Assembly: GCF_900102505.1 (NCBI RefSeq)
Contig: NZ_FMVT01000011.1
Location: forward strand, 1 to 64,000
Source of the DNA: Paracoccus tibetensis
GTDB taxonomy: Bacteria; Pseudomonadota; Alphaproteobacteria; Rhodobacterales; Rhodobacteraceae
DNA: 64,000 nucleotides
Direction: 5' to 3'
In this document: piece after piece, positions 1 to 7,610 of the stretch
Layout of the letters: every line of letters begins with the position of its first letter
How positions within the stretch are numbered: position 1 is the stretch's first letter
Notes under the pieces: model-generated
Seen by the model: only the letters and a program-made list of their open reading frames with translations
Databases searched by the model: none
What the model was told of the DNA's origin: nothing
Program-made: the position numbers and the translations under genes

Positions 1-453
1 CTCTATTCCAGCCCCAACAACGACATCGCCCTCCGTCCCGGCGACCTGATCGTGGTCGAGGAAGACCAGCGCAACTTCACCGCGCTTGGCGCTCTCGGCG
101 GGCAGACCCGCGTGCCGCTCGGCAACGAGATGATCAACGCAGTCGAGGCGATCGCGATGGTCGGCGGCCTCAGCTCGACCCTGGCCGACCCGACCGGCGT
201 CTTCATCCTGCGCGACGAGCCGCCTTCGGTCGCCAGCCGCGTGCTGGGCAAGCCCGTCGCCACGACGCAGCGCTTCGCCTATGTGCTGGACCTGACGCGG
301 CCGAACGGGCTGTTCCTGGCGCGTGACTTCATCATCCGCGACGGCGACACGGTCTATGTCACCGAAGCGCCCTACGTGCAGTGGCAGAAGGTGCTCTCGG
401 CCATCACGGGCAGCGCGAGGACTACAAGTGAGCTCTCAAGTATAGGTGGATGA
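1..453 (+). CDS. Polysaccharide export protein, C-terminal part (Wza/SLBB type)
   Basis: Partial gene entering from the left edge in frame 1; about 150 residues remain before the stop. The text includes ALRPGDLIVVEE and later RDGDTVYVTEAPY, two copies of the '(I/L)xxGDxIxV' pattern of SLBB/soluble-ligand domains in outer-membrane polysaccharide export proteins. Family members form the outer-membrane exit channel for capsule or exopolysaccharide. The protein ends in a Ser/Gly-rich tail (SELSSIGG). The rest of the locus lies outside the window. Family assignment is fairly sure; the exported polymer cannot be inferred. Confidence 0.8.
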   Translation, partial: LYSSPNNDIALRPGDLIVVEEDQRNFTALGALGGQTRVPLGNEMINAVEAIAMVGGLSSTLADPTGVFILRDEPPSVASRVLGKPVATTQRFAYVLDLTRPNGLFLARDFIIRDGDTVYVTEAPYVQWQKVLSAITGSARTTSELSSIGG

Positions 454-840
454 GCAAGCTGATGTTTCGCGGGCGTGCTTGACGCCGCCTCCGGGACGAG
501 ACGCAATCCTATCACGGCGCCGGCGCGGGTTGCAGATTGTTCCGCGTCGGCAGGGGGCCAGAGAAGGTCTACCTGAGGTTGACAATAAGATGGGCCAATA
601 TCCTACGGCAAGACATGGCAGCGCCTCGCGTAAAGCGGGATGCTTTGGCTCATGCTTGCGCCTCGCACGCGTGAGCCGGCGCCAAGCGTGTCAGGCACTG
701 GCGGTAGATTTACTGCGGGTCGGGCTCTCCCAAGGTTTCGAAGGAAGCTTTCGGCTGATCTGCGGCACGCAACGAAGGGCGCGCCATCATCCAAGCCGAG
801 CATGACAGGCACAAGGTGCCAGTTGGTCCACGACTTGTCG
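454..840. other. Gene-free stretch between export gene and recombinase remnant
   Basis: No reading frame here has a convincing protein signature. Short open frames exist on both strands but are low-complexity high-GC artefacts. Because the adjoining 841-1048 is a decayed recombinase tail, this stretch may include further eroded parts of the same gene, but I cannot recognise them by eye. Confidence 0.5.
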
Positions 841-1048
841 AAACCGGACGGTCTCGAGGAGGGCAAGGAGGCGCTGCGGGCACTGATAGAAGATTTGGCC
901 GGTGCTGATCGCGGGTGAGCGTGGCGCCACGATCCTAGTGATCGACTTAAAGCGCGCTCTGGCAGGCCTTATGCGCTGGGTGACGGGGCAGCCTTTGAAC
1001 TCGGAGCCGTGGCAAGCGTTTGAGAACCCCGCCGAGGCGGGTTCTTAG
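841..1048 (+). pseudogene. Frameshifted remnant of a serine recombinase C-terminus
   Basis: Frame 1 reads KPDGLEEGKEALRALIEDL up to a stop at 918. In the next frame from 905 the text continues LIAGERGATILVIDL and then KRALAGLMRWVTG to a stop at 1046-1048. Joined, they match the usual end of large serine recombinases, where a coiled stretch (alRaLIe.i.l) is followed by an '.I.L.G.LAgiL' strand-helix. One frameshift near 900-920 and loss of everything upstream make it a pseudogene. It does not resemble the C-terminus of the intact recombinase at 5392-7065, so it comes from a separate, older element. Inference from pattern only. Confidence 0.6.
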
Positions 1049-1058
1049 ACGATTTTTT
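1022..1058 (+). terminator. Hairpin plus T-tract at end of recombinase remnant
   Basis: AGAACCCCGCC and GGCGGGTTCT pair around a GAG loop (one bulge). Seven bases later comes TTTTTT at 1053-1058. The hairpin overlaps the last codons and stop of the remnant. It looks like an intrinsic terminator, although the gap before the T-tract is longer than ideal. Confidence 0.4.
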
Positions 1059-1243
1059 GTGTCGGGAATAGTGCTGGCTGGGAGGTATGATGTGAACCTG
1101 CGACCACCATGCTACAAGTCCGTCAATTGCAGCTGCTCAACTCACTTTGCTGAAATCGGCACCATCGCTAGCCCTAACCCAATTGCGTTGTTTCCTGGAC
1201 GCTAGACCGGTTTGAAGCTGGCGTTTCCGTGACCTTCCCCTGC

Positions 1244-2665
1244 CTACCGCTCGCACACGAACATGCGGAACAAGGGAGAGCTGTCGAACATGTCGATGAA
1301 GGTCTCGATGGGGATGGCGACGGCAGTGACTACCGATCCTGCGATCCCGTCGGCATTGTATTCTTCCAGCTTCATTGTGCTGCATAAGATGAGGACGCTG
1401 AGTGCTCCTGGTCCGAGGTGGAAGGCAGGTATTGATCGACCTTCCTCTGGCGGACGTTGAACCCGGACGTGGCCGGACAAGATAACGAGGATCCGATGGC
1501 ACGCATCACCAGGCACAAAGACCCGATCCCCGGTCTGGACGATGACGATTTTGCCCGCGGCTTCGAGACCGGCACGGAGGTCCGGCGACAGCCCTCGCAG
1601 CAGGGAGAACTGGTCGATCCAGAACGGCACGACCGGCTCGCCATTCCCGGGATCTGCCGGAGCGGGAGCGTCCTTCGCCACCGCCACCGGCACCCGCTCG
1701 CCGTTCCGCAATTCCTGCTCCCGCTCGAAGGCCTCCTGGGCGGCGGGCTTGCTCCGGATCCTGAAGCGGTCCATTTTGGATCTGCGCCAGCGTTCCCGTC
1801 GGGTGATGATGTCGCGGTAGATCTCTCCGCGGCGCAGCGCTTCCAGTTCCTTCCTAGTCAGATTCTGCCTGACCTCTGCCGGAGGTTCCGGCCATCGACC
1901 CTCGTTGAGGCGCTGCTCCAGTTCCCGTTGCTCGAAGCTGTCTTCTGTCACCTGCCACGCCGCGAGGGAGAAGACGGTCATCAGCCTCATGGAAAAGAAT
2001 AGCGCGAAGTATTCATGAACATCGATCGTCTCGCGCAGCGATTTCTCCTCCTCTGCGTGCTGCGGACGAAGCCGGGAGAGCTTCTCTTTGGCGCGTTCGA
2101 TTTCCCACCTGAACGACCACAAGGATCCCCACATCCGATCCCACTCGACTTTCTGCTGCAGGTCGGCAGGCCCCCGGATGATCATGTGGCCGGTGGTACG
2201 GTCCATGACGATGTGATCCGGATCTGGCACGAGGTCCTCCTCGATGCCGCGCTCCCTGTTCAGGCGCCGGCGCTGCAGCTGGCTGGCGCGCAGAGCGAGG
2301 AGTCCCCGGTCGTGCGCCTCGAGGTCTGCCGCCGCCTGGGCGTCGAGTTCGCCTTGGAGAGCGATGACGTGCTGCTGGGCCTGGACATTGCCCTTCATCG
2401 CCTGAACACCCAGAGACCGGGTCGTCGCCTCGACGACCGACAGCATCTCGGGTCCATCGGCCCCGCGGATCTCGACGGTGCGGCCGAGCTCCCGTCGCAG
2501 GACATCGTTGATCGCCCTGCCTACGAGCTTCGGCTTGTTCTTCGCCCCCCTTGGACGCCCGGCCGGGTTTCCCGATTTCCCCTTGCGGAACTGTGTATTC
2601 TTGGGGGGTCGGCCATAACCGACCTCGTAGCCTTTTCCGGCCGGAGGCGCGGGCTGTTCTGTCAT
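1244..2665 (-). CDS. DUF5681 protein with C-terminal Crp-like cyclic-nucleotide-binding domain
   Basis: 473 aa. Residues about 17-43 carry the DUF5681 signature (GYGRPPKNTQF, GKSGNPAGRPRGAKN), a basic Gly/Pro/Arg motif seen in phage and element proteins. The middle is helical and highly charged. Residues about 345-473 look like the sensor domain of Crp/Fnr regulators: FSLLRGLSPDLRAGL, then TGDRVFVPGDACHRILVILSG with the PGD turn, then a FHLGPG strand. The Crp helix-turn-helix is absent, since the protein stops after SPLFRMFVCER. Its start overlaps the methyltransferase stop by 4 nt (ATGA), so it is the last gene of a three-gene operon. Function unknown; DNA binding by the basic N-terminus is plausible but untested. 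Confidence 0.75.
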   Translation of the reverse strand: MTEQPAPPAGKGYEVGYGRPPKNTQFRKGKSGNPAGRPRGAKNKPKLVGRAINDVLRRELGRTVEIRGADGPEMLSVVEATTRSLGVQAMKGNVQAQQHVIALQGELDAQAAADLEAHDRGLLALRASQLQRRRLNRERGIEEDLVPDPDHIVMDRTTGHMIIRGPADLQQKVEWDRMWGSLWSFRWEIERAKEKLSRLRPQHAEEEKSLRETIDVHEYFALFFSMRLMTVFSLAAWQVTEDSFEQRELEQRLNEGRWPEPPAEVRQNLTRKELEALRRGEIYRDIITRRERWRRSKMDRFRIRSKPAAQEAFEREQELRNGERVPVAVAKDAPAPADPGNGEPVVPFWIDQFSLLRGLSPDLRAGLEAAGKIVIVQTGDRVFVPGDACHRILVILSGHVRVQRPPEEGRSIPAFHLGPGALSVLILCSTMKLEEYNADGIAGSVVTAVAIPIETFIDMFDSSPLFRMFVCER

Positions 2666-3987
2666 CCAAGCATCCTCCGGATCTCGGCATCTGAGGGCGC
2701 CACGACCGGGCTCTCCGCCGGAGCGCTGACTTCTTCCCGCCGCTCGACCAAGACCGCCTCGTCCTTTGCCCAGGCTTCATAGCGGGCCAGAATGATGTCA
2801 CAGTACTGCGGGTCGATCTCGCAGAGCCGGGCCCGACGGCCGGTCTTCTCGGCGGCAATCAGCGTCGAACCGGACCCTCCGAACAGATCTAGGACGATCT
2901 CGCTGCGCGCGGAGACATCGCGGATGGCATCCGCAATCATCTGCACCGGCTTCACCGTCGGGTGCAGCTTCAGCTCCTCGAGATTGGCGCCCCGGTACTC
3001 CCAGGCATTGGTGCGGTATCGCCCGTGCTGCCCGAGCTCGAAGCTATTGGTGTGCACCGCGGTCCCCAACTTGTAAGCGAAGATCAGCTCGTGCCGGGAC
3101 CGATAGAAGGTGCCCATGCCCCCACTGTCCTTGACCCAGACGATCAGGTTCTTCAGTTCGCTGTAGACGCCTTCCGCCGCGGCCAAGACCTCGGCGATGT
3201 GACGCCAGTCCATGCAGATGAAGTGGATGGACCCATCGAGCGCATGGGCGGCAAGGTTCTCGAAGACCTTGCGGAGAAACTCGGTGAACTCACCGGCAGA
3301 CATCTCGCCGGAGGCCATGGCGAATTCCCGGTGCTTCAGCTTGCCCGATCCGCCGACGTGGCCATCGATCGGAACGTTGTAAGGGGGGTCGGTGAAGACC
3401 ATGCGGGCTGTCTCGCCCGCCATGAGGCGGTCGACGGTTGGGCGTTCGAGACTGTCGCCGCAGATCAGCAGGTGGCGCCCCATCTGCCAAATATCCCCGG
3501 GCTGCACCCGGGCCGGCGCATTGGCGGGGATGGCATCATCGCGCGGATCCAGGTCCTCCTCCGGCTTGTCGATGGAGAGAAGGCTGTCGACCTCCGCGAT
3601 GTCGAAGCCGGTGATGCTCAGATCGAAGCCGGCGTCGATGCTGGCCAGCGCTTCCAGTTCCTCGGCCAGCAGCTCCTCGTCCCAGGTGGCGTTGAGGGCC
3701 AGCTTGTTGTCCGCAAGGGTATAGGCTCGCTTCTGCGTCGCTGTCATGTGCTCGATCCGGACGCAGGGGACAGTCGCCATGCCGATCAGCTTCGCCGCCT
3801 CGACCCGGCCATGACCGGCGAGGATGGTGCCAGTCTCGTCGATCAACACCGGGCTGGTGAAGCCGAACTCCCGCATGCTGTCGGAAATCTGCCGCAACTG
3901 CTTGCGCGAATGCTTGCGAGCGTTCCGGGCCCAAGGCTTAAGATCGCTTGGCGCGAGATGCTCAATCCGCAGTCCTGTCGTGGTCAT
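2662..3987 (-). CDS. ParB-like N-terminal domain / site-specific DNA methyltransferase
   Basis: 441 aa. Residues about 1-100 form a ParB/Srx-like nuclease domain (LKPWARNARKH, then TILAGHGRVEAA and ADNKLALN). The rest is a beta-class adenine/cytosine-N4 methyltransferase: motif IV TDPPYN comes before the SAM-binding motif DLFGGSGSTLIAAEKTGR and an EIDPQYCDIIL segment. The start at 3987 is chosen because AAGGAGGG lies 7 nt upstream; the longer frame upstream runs through the neighbour without such a site. It overlaps the 208-aa gene by 26 nt. No cognate restriction nuclease is visible, so it is probably an orphan methyltransferase protecting or regulating the element. Confidence 0.88.
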   Translation of the reverse strand: MTTTGLRIEHLAPSDLKPWARNARKHSRKQLRQISDSMREFGFTSPVLIDETGTILAGHGRVEAAKLIGMATVPCVRIEHMTATQKRAYTLADNKLALNATWDEELLAEELEALASIDAGFDLSITGFDIAEVDSLLSIDKPEEDLDPRDDAIPANAPARVQPGDIWQMGRHLLICGDSLERPTVDRLMAGETARMVFTDPPYNVPIDGHVGGSGKLKHREFAMASGEMSAGEFTEFLRKVFENLAAHALDGSIHFICMDWRHIAEVLAAAEGVYSELKNLIVWVKDSGGMGTFYRSRHELIFAYKLGTAVHTNSFELGQHGRYRTNAWEYRGANLEELKLHPTVKPVQMIADAIRDVSARSEIVLDLFGGSGSTLIAAEKTGRRARLCEIDPQYCDIILARYEAWAKDEAVLVERREEVSAPAESPVVAPSDAEIRRMLG

Positions 3988-4588
3988 CAACCAGCCCTCC
4001 TTCCCGGTCCCAGGCCTCAAGCGCCTTCTGGTCGAGGAGCCGCGCGCACAGGAAGAGCAGGTCCCCCGTCGATTTTTGGCCGTCAGGATCTCCGCTCTCC
4101 CGCCGCGGGTCCCCGGCTGCATCGACCACTGCGTCGGGCAAAGATGCCATGTGCTCGAAGGCCCGGCCTTGGGTCAGGAGCACCAGCGTATCCGCTAGGC
4201 GGGCGGTCGTGCCTGCTCGCAGATCGGCCCGCACCTCCTTCAGAAAGGCGTGGTAGGAATGCCAAGCTTCCGCCTTCTCCGCAATCGCCTCGACGTCGGT
4301 GAGCACCAGCTCCAGGGAGGTCCGGACCCGAGCAGTCGCCGAGGACGCTGCCTCGGCGAGCAGGGCGTCACCAATATCGCGCCAGCGTGCCCGGAGGCGC
4401 GCAAGGTCCTTTTCCTGATTCACGTCGTGGTCGCGCAGGAACACTGTAAGGTTAGAGACGTCCTGCCGGACCAGAGCGCCGGCCGCGTCCCGAAGCAAGG
4501 CCTCGTCTGCCGCGCGGAACGGTGCAGAGCCCAGCGGACGCCCGGGGCGCCGCGTCGAGAACTCGTCAGAAGGTGTCGGTGCATCCAT
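3962..4588 (-). CDS. Hypothetical protein of the integrative element (208 aa)
   Basis: No family recognised. The N-terminus has RRPGRPLGS, an AT-hook-like basic motif. The remainder is mostly helical, with long charged stretches (EKDLARLRARWRDIGDALLAEA) and no Cys/His metal site or membrane segment. It is the first gene of the minus-strand operon and overlaps the methyltransferase. It could be a DNA-binding accessory or small-terminase-like protein, but nothing in the sequence proves this. Confidence 0.7.
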   Translation of the reverse strand: MDAPTPSDEFSTRRPGRPLGSAPFRAADEALLRDAAGALVRQDVSNLTVFLRDHDVNQEKDLARLRARWRDIGDALLAEAASSATARVRTSLELVLTDVEAIAEKAEAWHSYHAFLKEVRADLRAGTTARLADTLVLLTQGRAFEHMASLPDAVVDAAGDPRRESGDPDGQKSTGDLLFLCARLLDQKALEAWDREGGLVDDHDRTAD

Positions 4589-4837
4589 ACATGTTGTCTA
4601 GCCCAAGGACGCGGCTAGAACTACTAATTAATCTTCGCGGGCAGAAAAAAAAGTCTTCCTACGGCCCTGACACCGGTCGCGTCCTTAAAGTGCAGGTCCG
4701 CCGGGGCAGCGAAATTCCGGCGCTTCCGACTGGACTTTGTCGGCCGACAGAGCGTGATTGTCTGCGATCCCGAATCGCACCTCGGGGTTTTTCGGGTAGC
4801 AGGCGGCGCACGCGGCCGTCCCCAATCCGAGGTGACC
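4589..4837. promoter_or_regulatory. Divergent control region of the integrative element
   Basis: Separates the two opposed operons. It is locally AT-rich (ACTACTAATTAATC at about 4622-4635 and an A8 run shortly after) against a GC-rich background. A 6-bp dyad TGCGAT/ATCGCA with a 5-nt spacer sits at 4763-4779, upstream of the DUF2924 start, and could be an operator. No consensus promoter could be fixed by eye. Confidence 0.45.
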
Positions 4838-5395
4838 ATGCCAAGAGTTTCCATGACCCTGTCGACGGCTGATGCGCTTCCCGTCGCCGAGATCCTGAGT
4901 CTCGACCGCCAGGGCCTCGTCGCCGCCTGGACTGCGCTGCACGGTGCCGCGCCGCCCCGGTCGATCAGCCAGCCGTTGCTGCGCCGGATCCTGGCGCTCG
5001 ACCTGCAACTGCGCGCGGCAGGCGGTTGGCCCCACGGGCTCGAGGCGCGTCTCGCCAAAGCCGCCGCGCAGGGCGTGCCCGCCAGGACGCCGGAGCCGGT
5101 TGCCGGCGGGAGGCTACTGCGCGAGTGGAACGGGATCACCCATGTCGTTGAGATCTCCCCCGACGGCTATCGCTGGAACGGGCAGCACTGGCGGTCACTG
5201 TCAGTGATCGCCCGCGAGATCACCGGAGCGCACTGGTCCGGCCCCCGGTTCTTCGGCCTGACGGTCGAAAAGAAGGCCCGGGAGAAACGGACCAGAGAGA
5301 TACTCGTGCGAGGAGGCAGCGGGACCGGAGCTTCGGCCCGTTCGAGGTCTGCAGCCTCGGCCACCGCCACGTCGCGCGACCAGGTCTCGCCATGA
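4838..5395 (+). CDS. DUF2924 family protein
   Basis: 185 aa. The DUF2924 pattern is clear: RQGLVAAWTALHGAAPP, LLRRILALDLQLRAAGGW, and LLREWNGITHVVEI followed by DGYRWNGQHWRSLSVIAREI. This family is almost always encoded just before a large serine recombinase, as here; it is thought to be an accessory protein, role unproven. The ATG at 4838 is preferred over one 84 nt upstream because GAGGTG lies just ahead of it. Its stop overlaps the recombinase start by 4 nt (ATGA), implying coupled translation. The Ser/Arg/Ala-rich C-terminal tail looks disordered. Confidence 0.85.
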   Translation: MPRVSMTLSTADALPVAEILSLDRQGLVAAWTALHGAAPPRSISQPLLRRILALDLQLRAAGGWPHGLEARLAKAAAQGVPARTPEPVAGGRLLREWNGITHVVEISPDGYRWNGQHWRSLSVIAREITGAHWSGPRFFGLTVEKKAREKRTREILVRGGSGTGASARSRSAASATATSRDQVSP

Positions 5396-7065
5396 GCAAG
5401 GTCGTCCGCTGCGCGATCTACACGCGAAAGTCGACCGAGGAGGGGCTGGAGCAGGGGTTCAACACCCTTGATGCCCAGTACGAGGCCTGTGCCGCCTATG
5501 TCGCCAGCCAGAAGCACGAGGGCTGGAAGCTGACGAAGGACCGCTACGACGATGGCGGGTTCTCCGGCGGCAATACTATCAGGCCAGCGCTGCAGTGCCT
5601 GCTGGCCGAGGTCGATGCAGGGCGCATCTCGATGATAGTGGTCTACAAGATCGACCGGCTGACCCGCTCGCTCGCCGACTTCGCCCGGCTGGTCGAGCGA
5701 CTGGAGGCGAAGGGATGCTCCTTCGTCTCGGTCACCCAGGCCTTCAACACCTCGACCTCGATGGGCCGGCTGACGCTGAACGTGCTGCTGTCATTTGCGC
5801 AGTTCGAGCGGGAGGTGGCGGGCGAGCGCATCCGCGACAAGATCGCGGCTTCCAAGAAGCGCGGTCTGTGGATGGGCGGCACCTTGCCGCTCGGCTATGA
5901 CCGGCACCCGGATCCGCGTGAACAGGTGCTGGTCGTCAACGAGGCCGAGGCGGCCGCGGTGCAACAGATCTTCGATCTTTACGAACAGACGGGCTGCCTG
6001 CGGCGCCTGACCGAGGAAGTCGCGCGCCGCGATCTGCGCTCGAAGCCCCGAACGGCACGCGACGGGCGCGAGATCGGCAATCGGTCGTTCGGGCGCGGAC
6101 AGTTGCACTACCTGCTGACCAACCCGGTCTACCGCGGTCGCACCCGGCATGGCAGGACCGATCACAACGGCCGACACCCGGCCATCATCGGGGAAGACCA
6201 GTGGCAGCGGGTGCAGCAGATGCTGCAGCAGAAGGCAGGCAGGGGACGGGGCGATCAGGGTCTACATGCCGGCGCCGCCCCACTCACAGGCAAGCTGGTC
6301 GACGAGATGGGAGACCGCCTGACCCCGACCCACACGGCGAAGGGCTCACGGCTCTACCGGTACTACGTCTCCAACCGCATGATCTCCGCACCACCGGACC
6401 CGGCCGGCTGGCGACTGCCGGCGGCGACGCTGGAGGCGCAGATCGCGGGCGCCGTGCGCGGGCATCTGGCGCGCGCCATAGACGGGCATCAGCTGCTGGC
6501 GAGGCCGGACTTGTCCCGGCATGACCCGCTGGCGGAGAAGCTTGACGCCTTGGTGGCACCCGATGCCACGACTGATGTCGTGCGACGGCGCAGGTTGCTG
6601 ATCCTGGTCGAAAGCGGCACCCTCGATCGCGAGATGACCACGCTGCAGCTTTCGCGACCACGCCTCGCTGCTCTTCTCGGCGTCGAGCTCACCGAGATCG
6701 CCGACGCCATTCTGTCAATCACTGCGCCAACCCGCATCCGGCGGCGCGGCGTTGAGGCCAGGTTGGTCATCGGCGAGCGCCCACGCCAGCCTGATCCGAA
6801 GCTGGTGGCGGCCTTGGTCCGAGCCCATCGCTGGCTCGACGCCATCCGGGCCGGGCGCGACATTGCCAGCCTCGCCAAGGCCGACGGTGTTTCCGAAGGC
6901 TGCCTGCGCGTGCATCTGCAGCTCGCTCTGCTGGCACCCACTATCCAGGCCGCGATCCTCGATGGCACTCAGCCCGAAGGCCTTACCCTGCATCGGCTGA
7001 CCCGACCCGAGATGCCGTCCGACTGGCACGCGCAGTACCGGCGGACCGGGATCGGACCGGCCTGA
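5392..7065 (+). CDS. Large serine recombinase / site-specific integrase
   Basis: 557 aa. Residues about 6-150 form the resolvase catalytic domain: IYTRKSTEEG places the nucleophile at Ser14, and YKIDRLTRS plus FAQFEREVAGERIRDK match the conserved Arg-containing helices. A Recombinase domain follows at about 160-290 (RGLWMGGTLPLGYD, HYLLTNPVYRG). The remainder contains a helical segment and a late helix-turn-helix-like stretch (DIASLAKADGVSEGCLRVHL). Length, catalytic residues and the DUF2924 partner suggest an active enzyme. It would act on att sites to integrate or excise the element, but its sites are not identified. Confidence 0.93.
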   Translation: MSKVVRCAIYTRKSTEEGLEQGFNTLDAQYEACAAYVASQKHEGWKLTKDRYDDGGFSGGNTIRPALQCLLAEVDAGRISMIVVYKIDRLTRSLADFARLVERLEAKGCSFVSVTQAFNTSTSMGRLTLNVLLSFAQFEREVAGERIRDKIAASKKRGLWMGGTLPLGYDRHPDPREQVLVVNEAEAAAVQQIFDLYEQTGCLRRLTEEVARRDLRSKPRTARDGREIGNRSFGRGQLHYLLTNPVYRGRTRHGRTDHNGRHPAIIGEDQWQRVQQMLQQKAGRGRGDQGLHAGAAPLTGKLVDEMGDRLTPTHTAKGSRLYRYYVSNRMISAPPDPAGWRLPAATLEAQIAGAVRGHLARAIDGHQLLARPDLSRHDPLAEKLDALVAPDATTDVVRRRRLLILVESGTLDREMTTLQLSRPRLAALLGVELTEIADAILSITAPTRIRRRGVEARLVIGERPRQPDPKLVAALVRAHRWLDAIRAGRDIASLAKADGVSEGCLRVHLQLALLAPTIQAAILDGTQPEGLTLHRLTRPEMPSDWHAQYRRTGIGPA

Positions 7066-7296
7066 CCGACACCGCCGGCGTCCCCTGTTCGTCGCTGAAC
7101 CTTCCGTGTTCCGCCCGGGTTCAATCCCTGATCCGCAAGAGCGAATTCGCTGTTCCTGCGCGCAGGGAATTCTCCCCAACGCTCATTGAAAAGACTGTCT
7201 GAAACGGTTCACTCAGTGTCCTCAAGCCACGTCTGGCTAGCGAATTCCCTGTAAATTCCCTGTAAACCGCGCAAAGCGCCTGAAACCGCACGACGG
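7066..7296. other. Non-coding right flank of the recombinase
   Basis: No gene. It contains GAATTC-centred, partly repeated text: GCGAATTCGCTGTTCC at 7141 and GCGAATTCCCTGTAAA at 7241, exactly 100 bp apart, with AGGGAATTCTCCCC between them. This is the likeliest place for the right boundary or attachment site of the element. Confidence 0.5.
7243..7264. repeat. Tandem 11-bp repeat AATTCCCTGTA x2
   Basis: Two perfect head-to-tail copies of AATTCCCTGTA, one per helical turn, 177 bp after the recombinase stop. Spacing and position suggest a protein-binding or recombination site; this is inference. Confidence 0.7.
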
Positions 7297-7320
7297 AAAA
7301 CGCCCGCTGAGACGCGGGCG
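7297..7320 (-). terminator. Intrinsic terminator downstream of tRNA-Gln
   Basis: On the minus strand CGCCCGC and GCGGGCG form a 7-bp stem around a 6-nt loop, immediately followed by TTTT (7300-7297). It lies about 120 nt past the 3' end of the tRNA-Gln gene. Confidence 0.7.
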
Positions 7321-7440
7321 CGGAATGGGGAGAAAGGCAGGGAAAAACCCCGTCTCGAATATAAAATGCACGCCGTAACAGACCGTAAATGCGGGATTAG
7401 CCGCGATCGGTCAGTAGGAGACGAATGTCGAAAAGATGAC

Positions 7441-7514
7441 TGGCTGGGGCGGTAGGATTCGAACCTACGGTACACGGTACCAAAAACCGATGCCTTACCA
7501 CTTGGCCACGCCCC
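7441..7514 (-). tRNA. tRNA-Gln (TTG)
   Basis: On the minus strand the 74-nt sequence starts GGGGCGTGGCC and ends GCCCCAGCCA. The anticodon loop reads TTTTGGT with anticodon TTG, the T-arm is GGTTCGAATCC, and 3' CCA is encoded. The 7-bp acceptor stem pairs. It marks the edge of core genome next to the integrative element, but no partial tRNA duplicate is seen on the element side. Confidence 0.95.
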
Positions 7515-7610
7515 AACTGTGGGAGGGTGGATACTCAAAGCCGCGAGGGGCTGCAAGACGAAAATGCGGAAAACTTGCCGGCGGCGCGGCTGCGCGGTAG
7601 AGGCCGCGGC

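Larger units (their letters stand above)
1244..7065. mobile_element. Putative integrative element: DUF5681 / methyltransferase / DUF2924 / serine recombinase
   Basis: Five genes in two divergent overlapping operons. Minus strand: a 208-aa unknown, a ParB-domain DNA methyltransferase, and a DUF5681 protein. Plus strand: a DUF2924 protein and a large serine recombinase. DUF2924-recombinase pairs and DUF5681/ParB-methyltransferase genes are familiar parts of integrated elements in alphaproteobacteria (family knowledge). No phage structural or packaging genes, conjugation genes or obvious cargo are present. Ends are not defined: I found no clear flanking duplication. The right end probably lies in 7066-7296, before the tRNA-Gln terminator; the left end lies between 454 and 1243. 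Confidence 0.6.

Noticed and set aside
7441-7514. tRNA-Gln as the integration target of the element
   Set aside because: Serine recombinases rarely use tRNA genes, and no partial copy of the tRNA 3' end is seen at the left side of the island.
7209-7610. Minus-strand frame translating the repeat region and tRNA-Gln flank
   Set aside because: Repeat-derived peptide that crosses a tRNA gene; not a protein gene.
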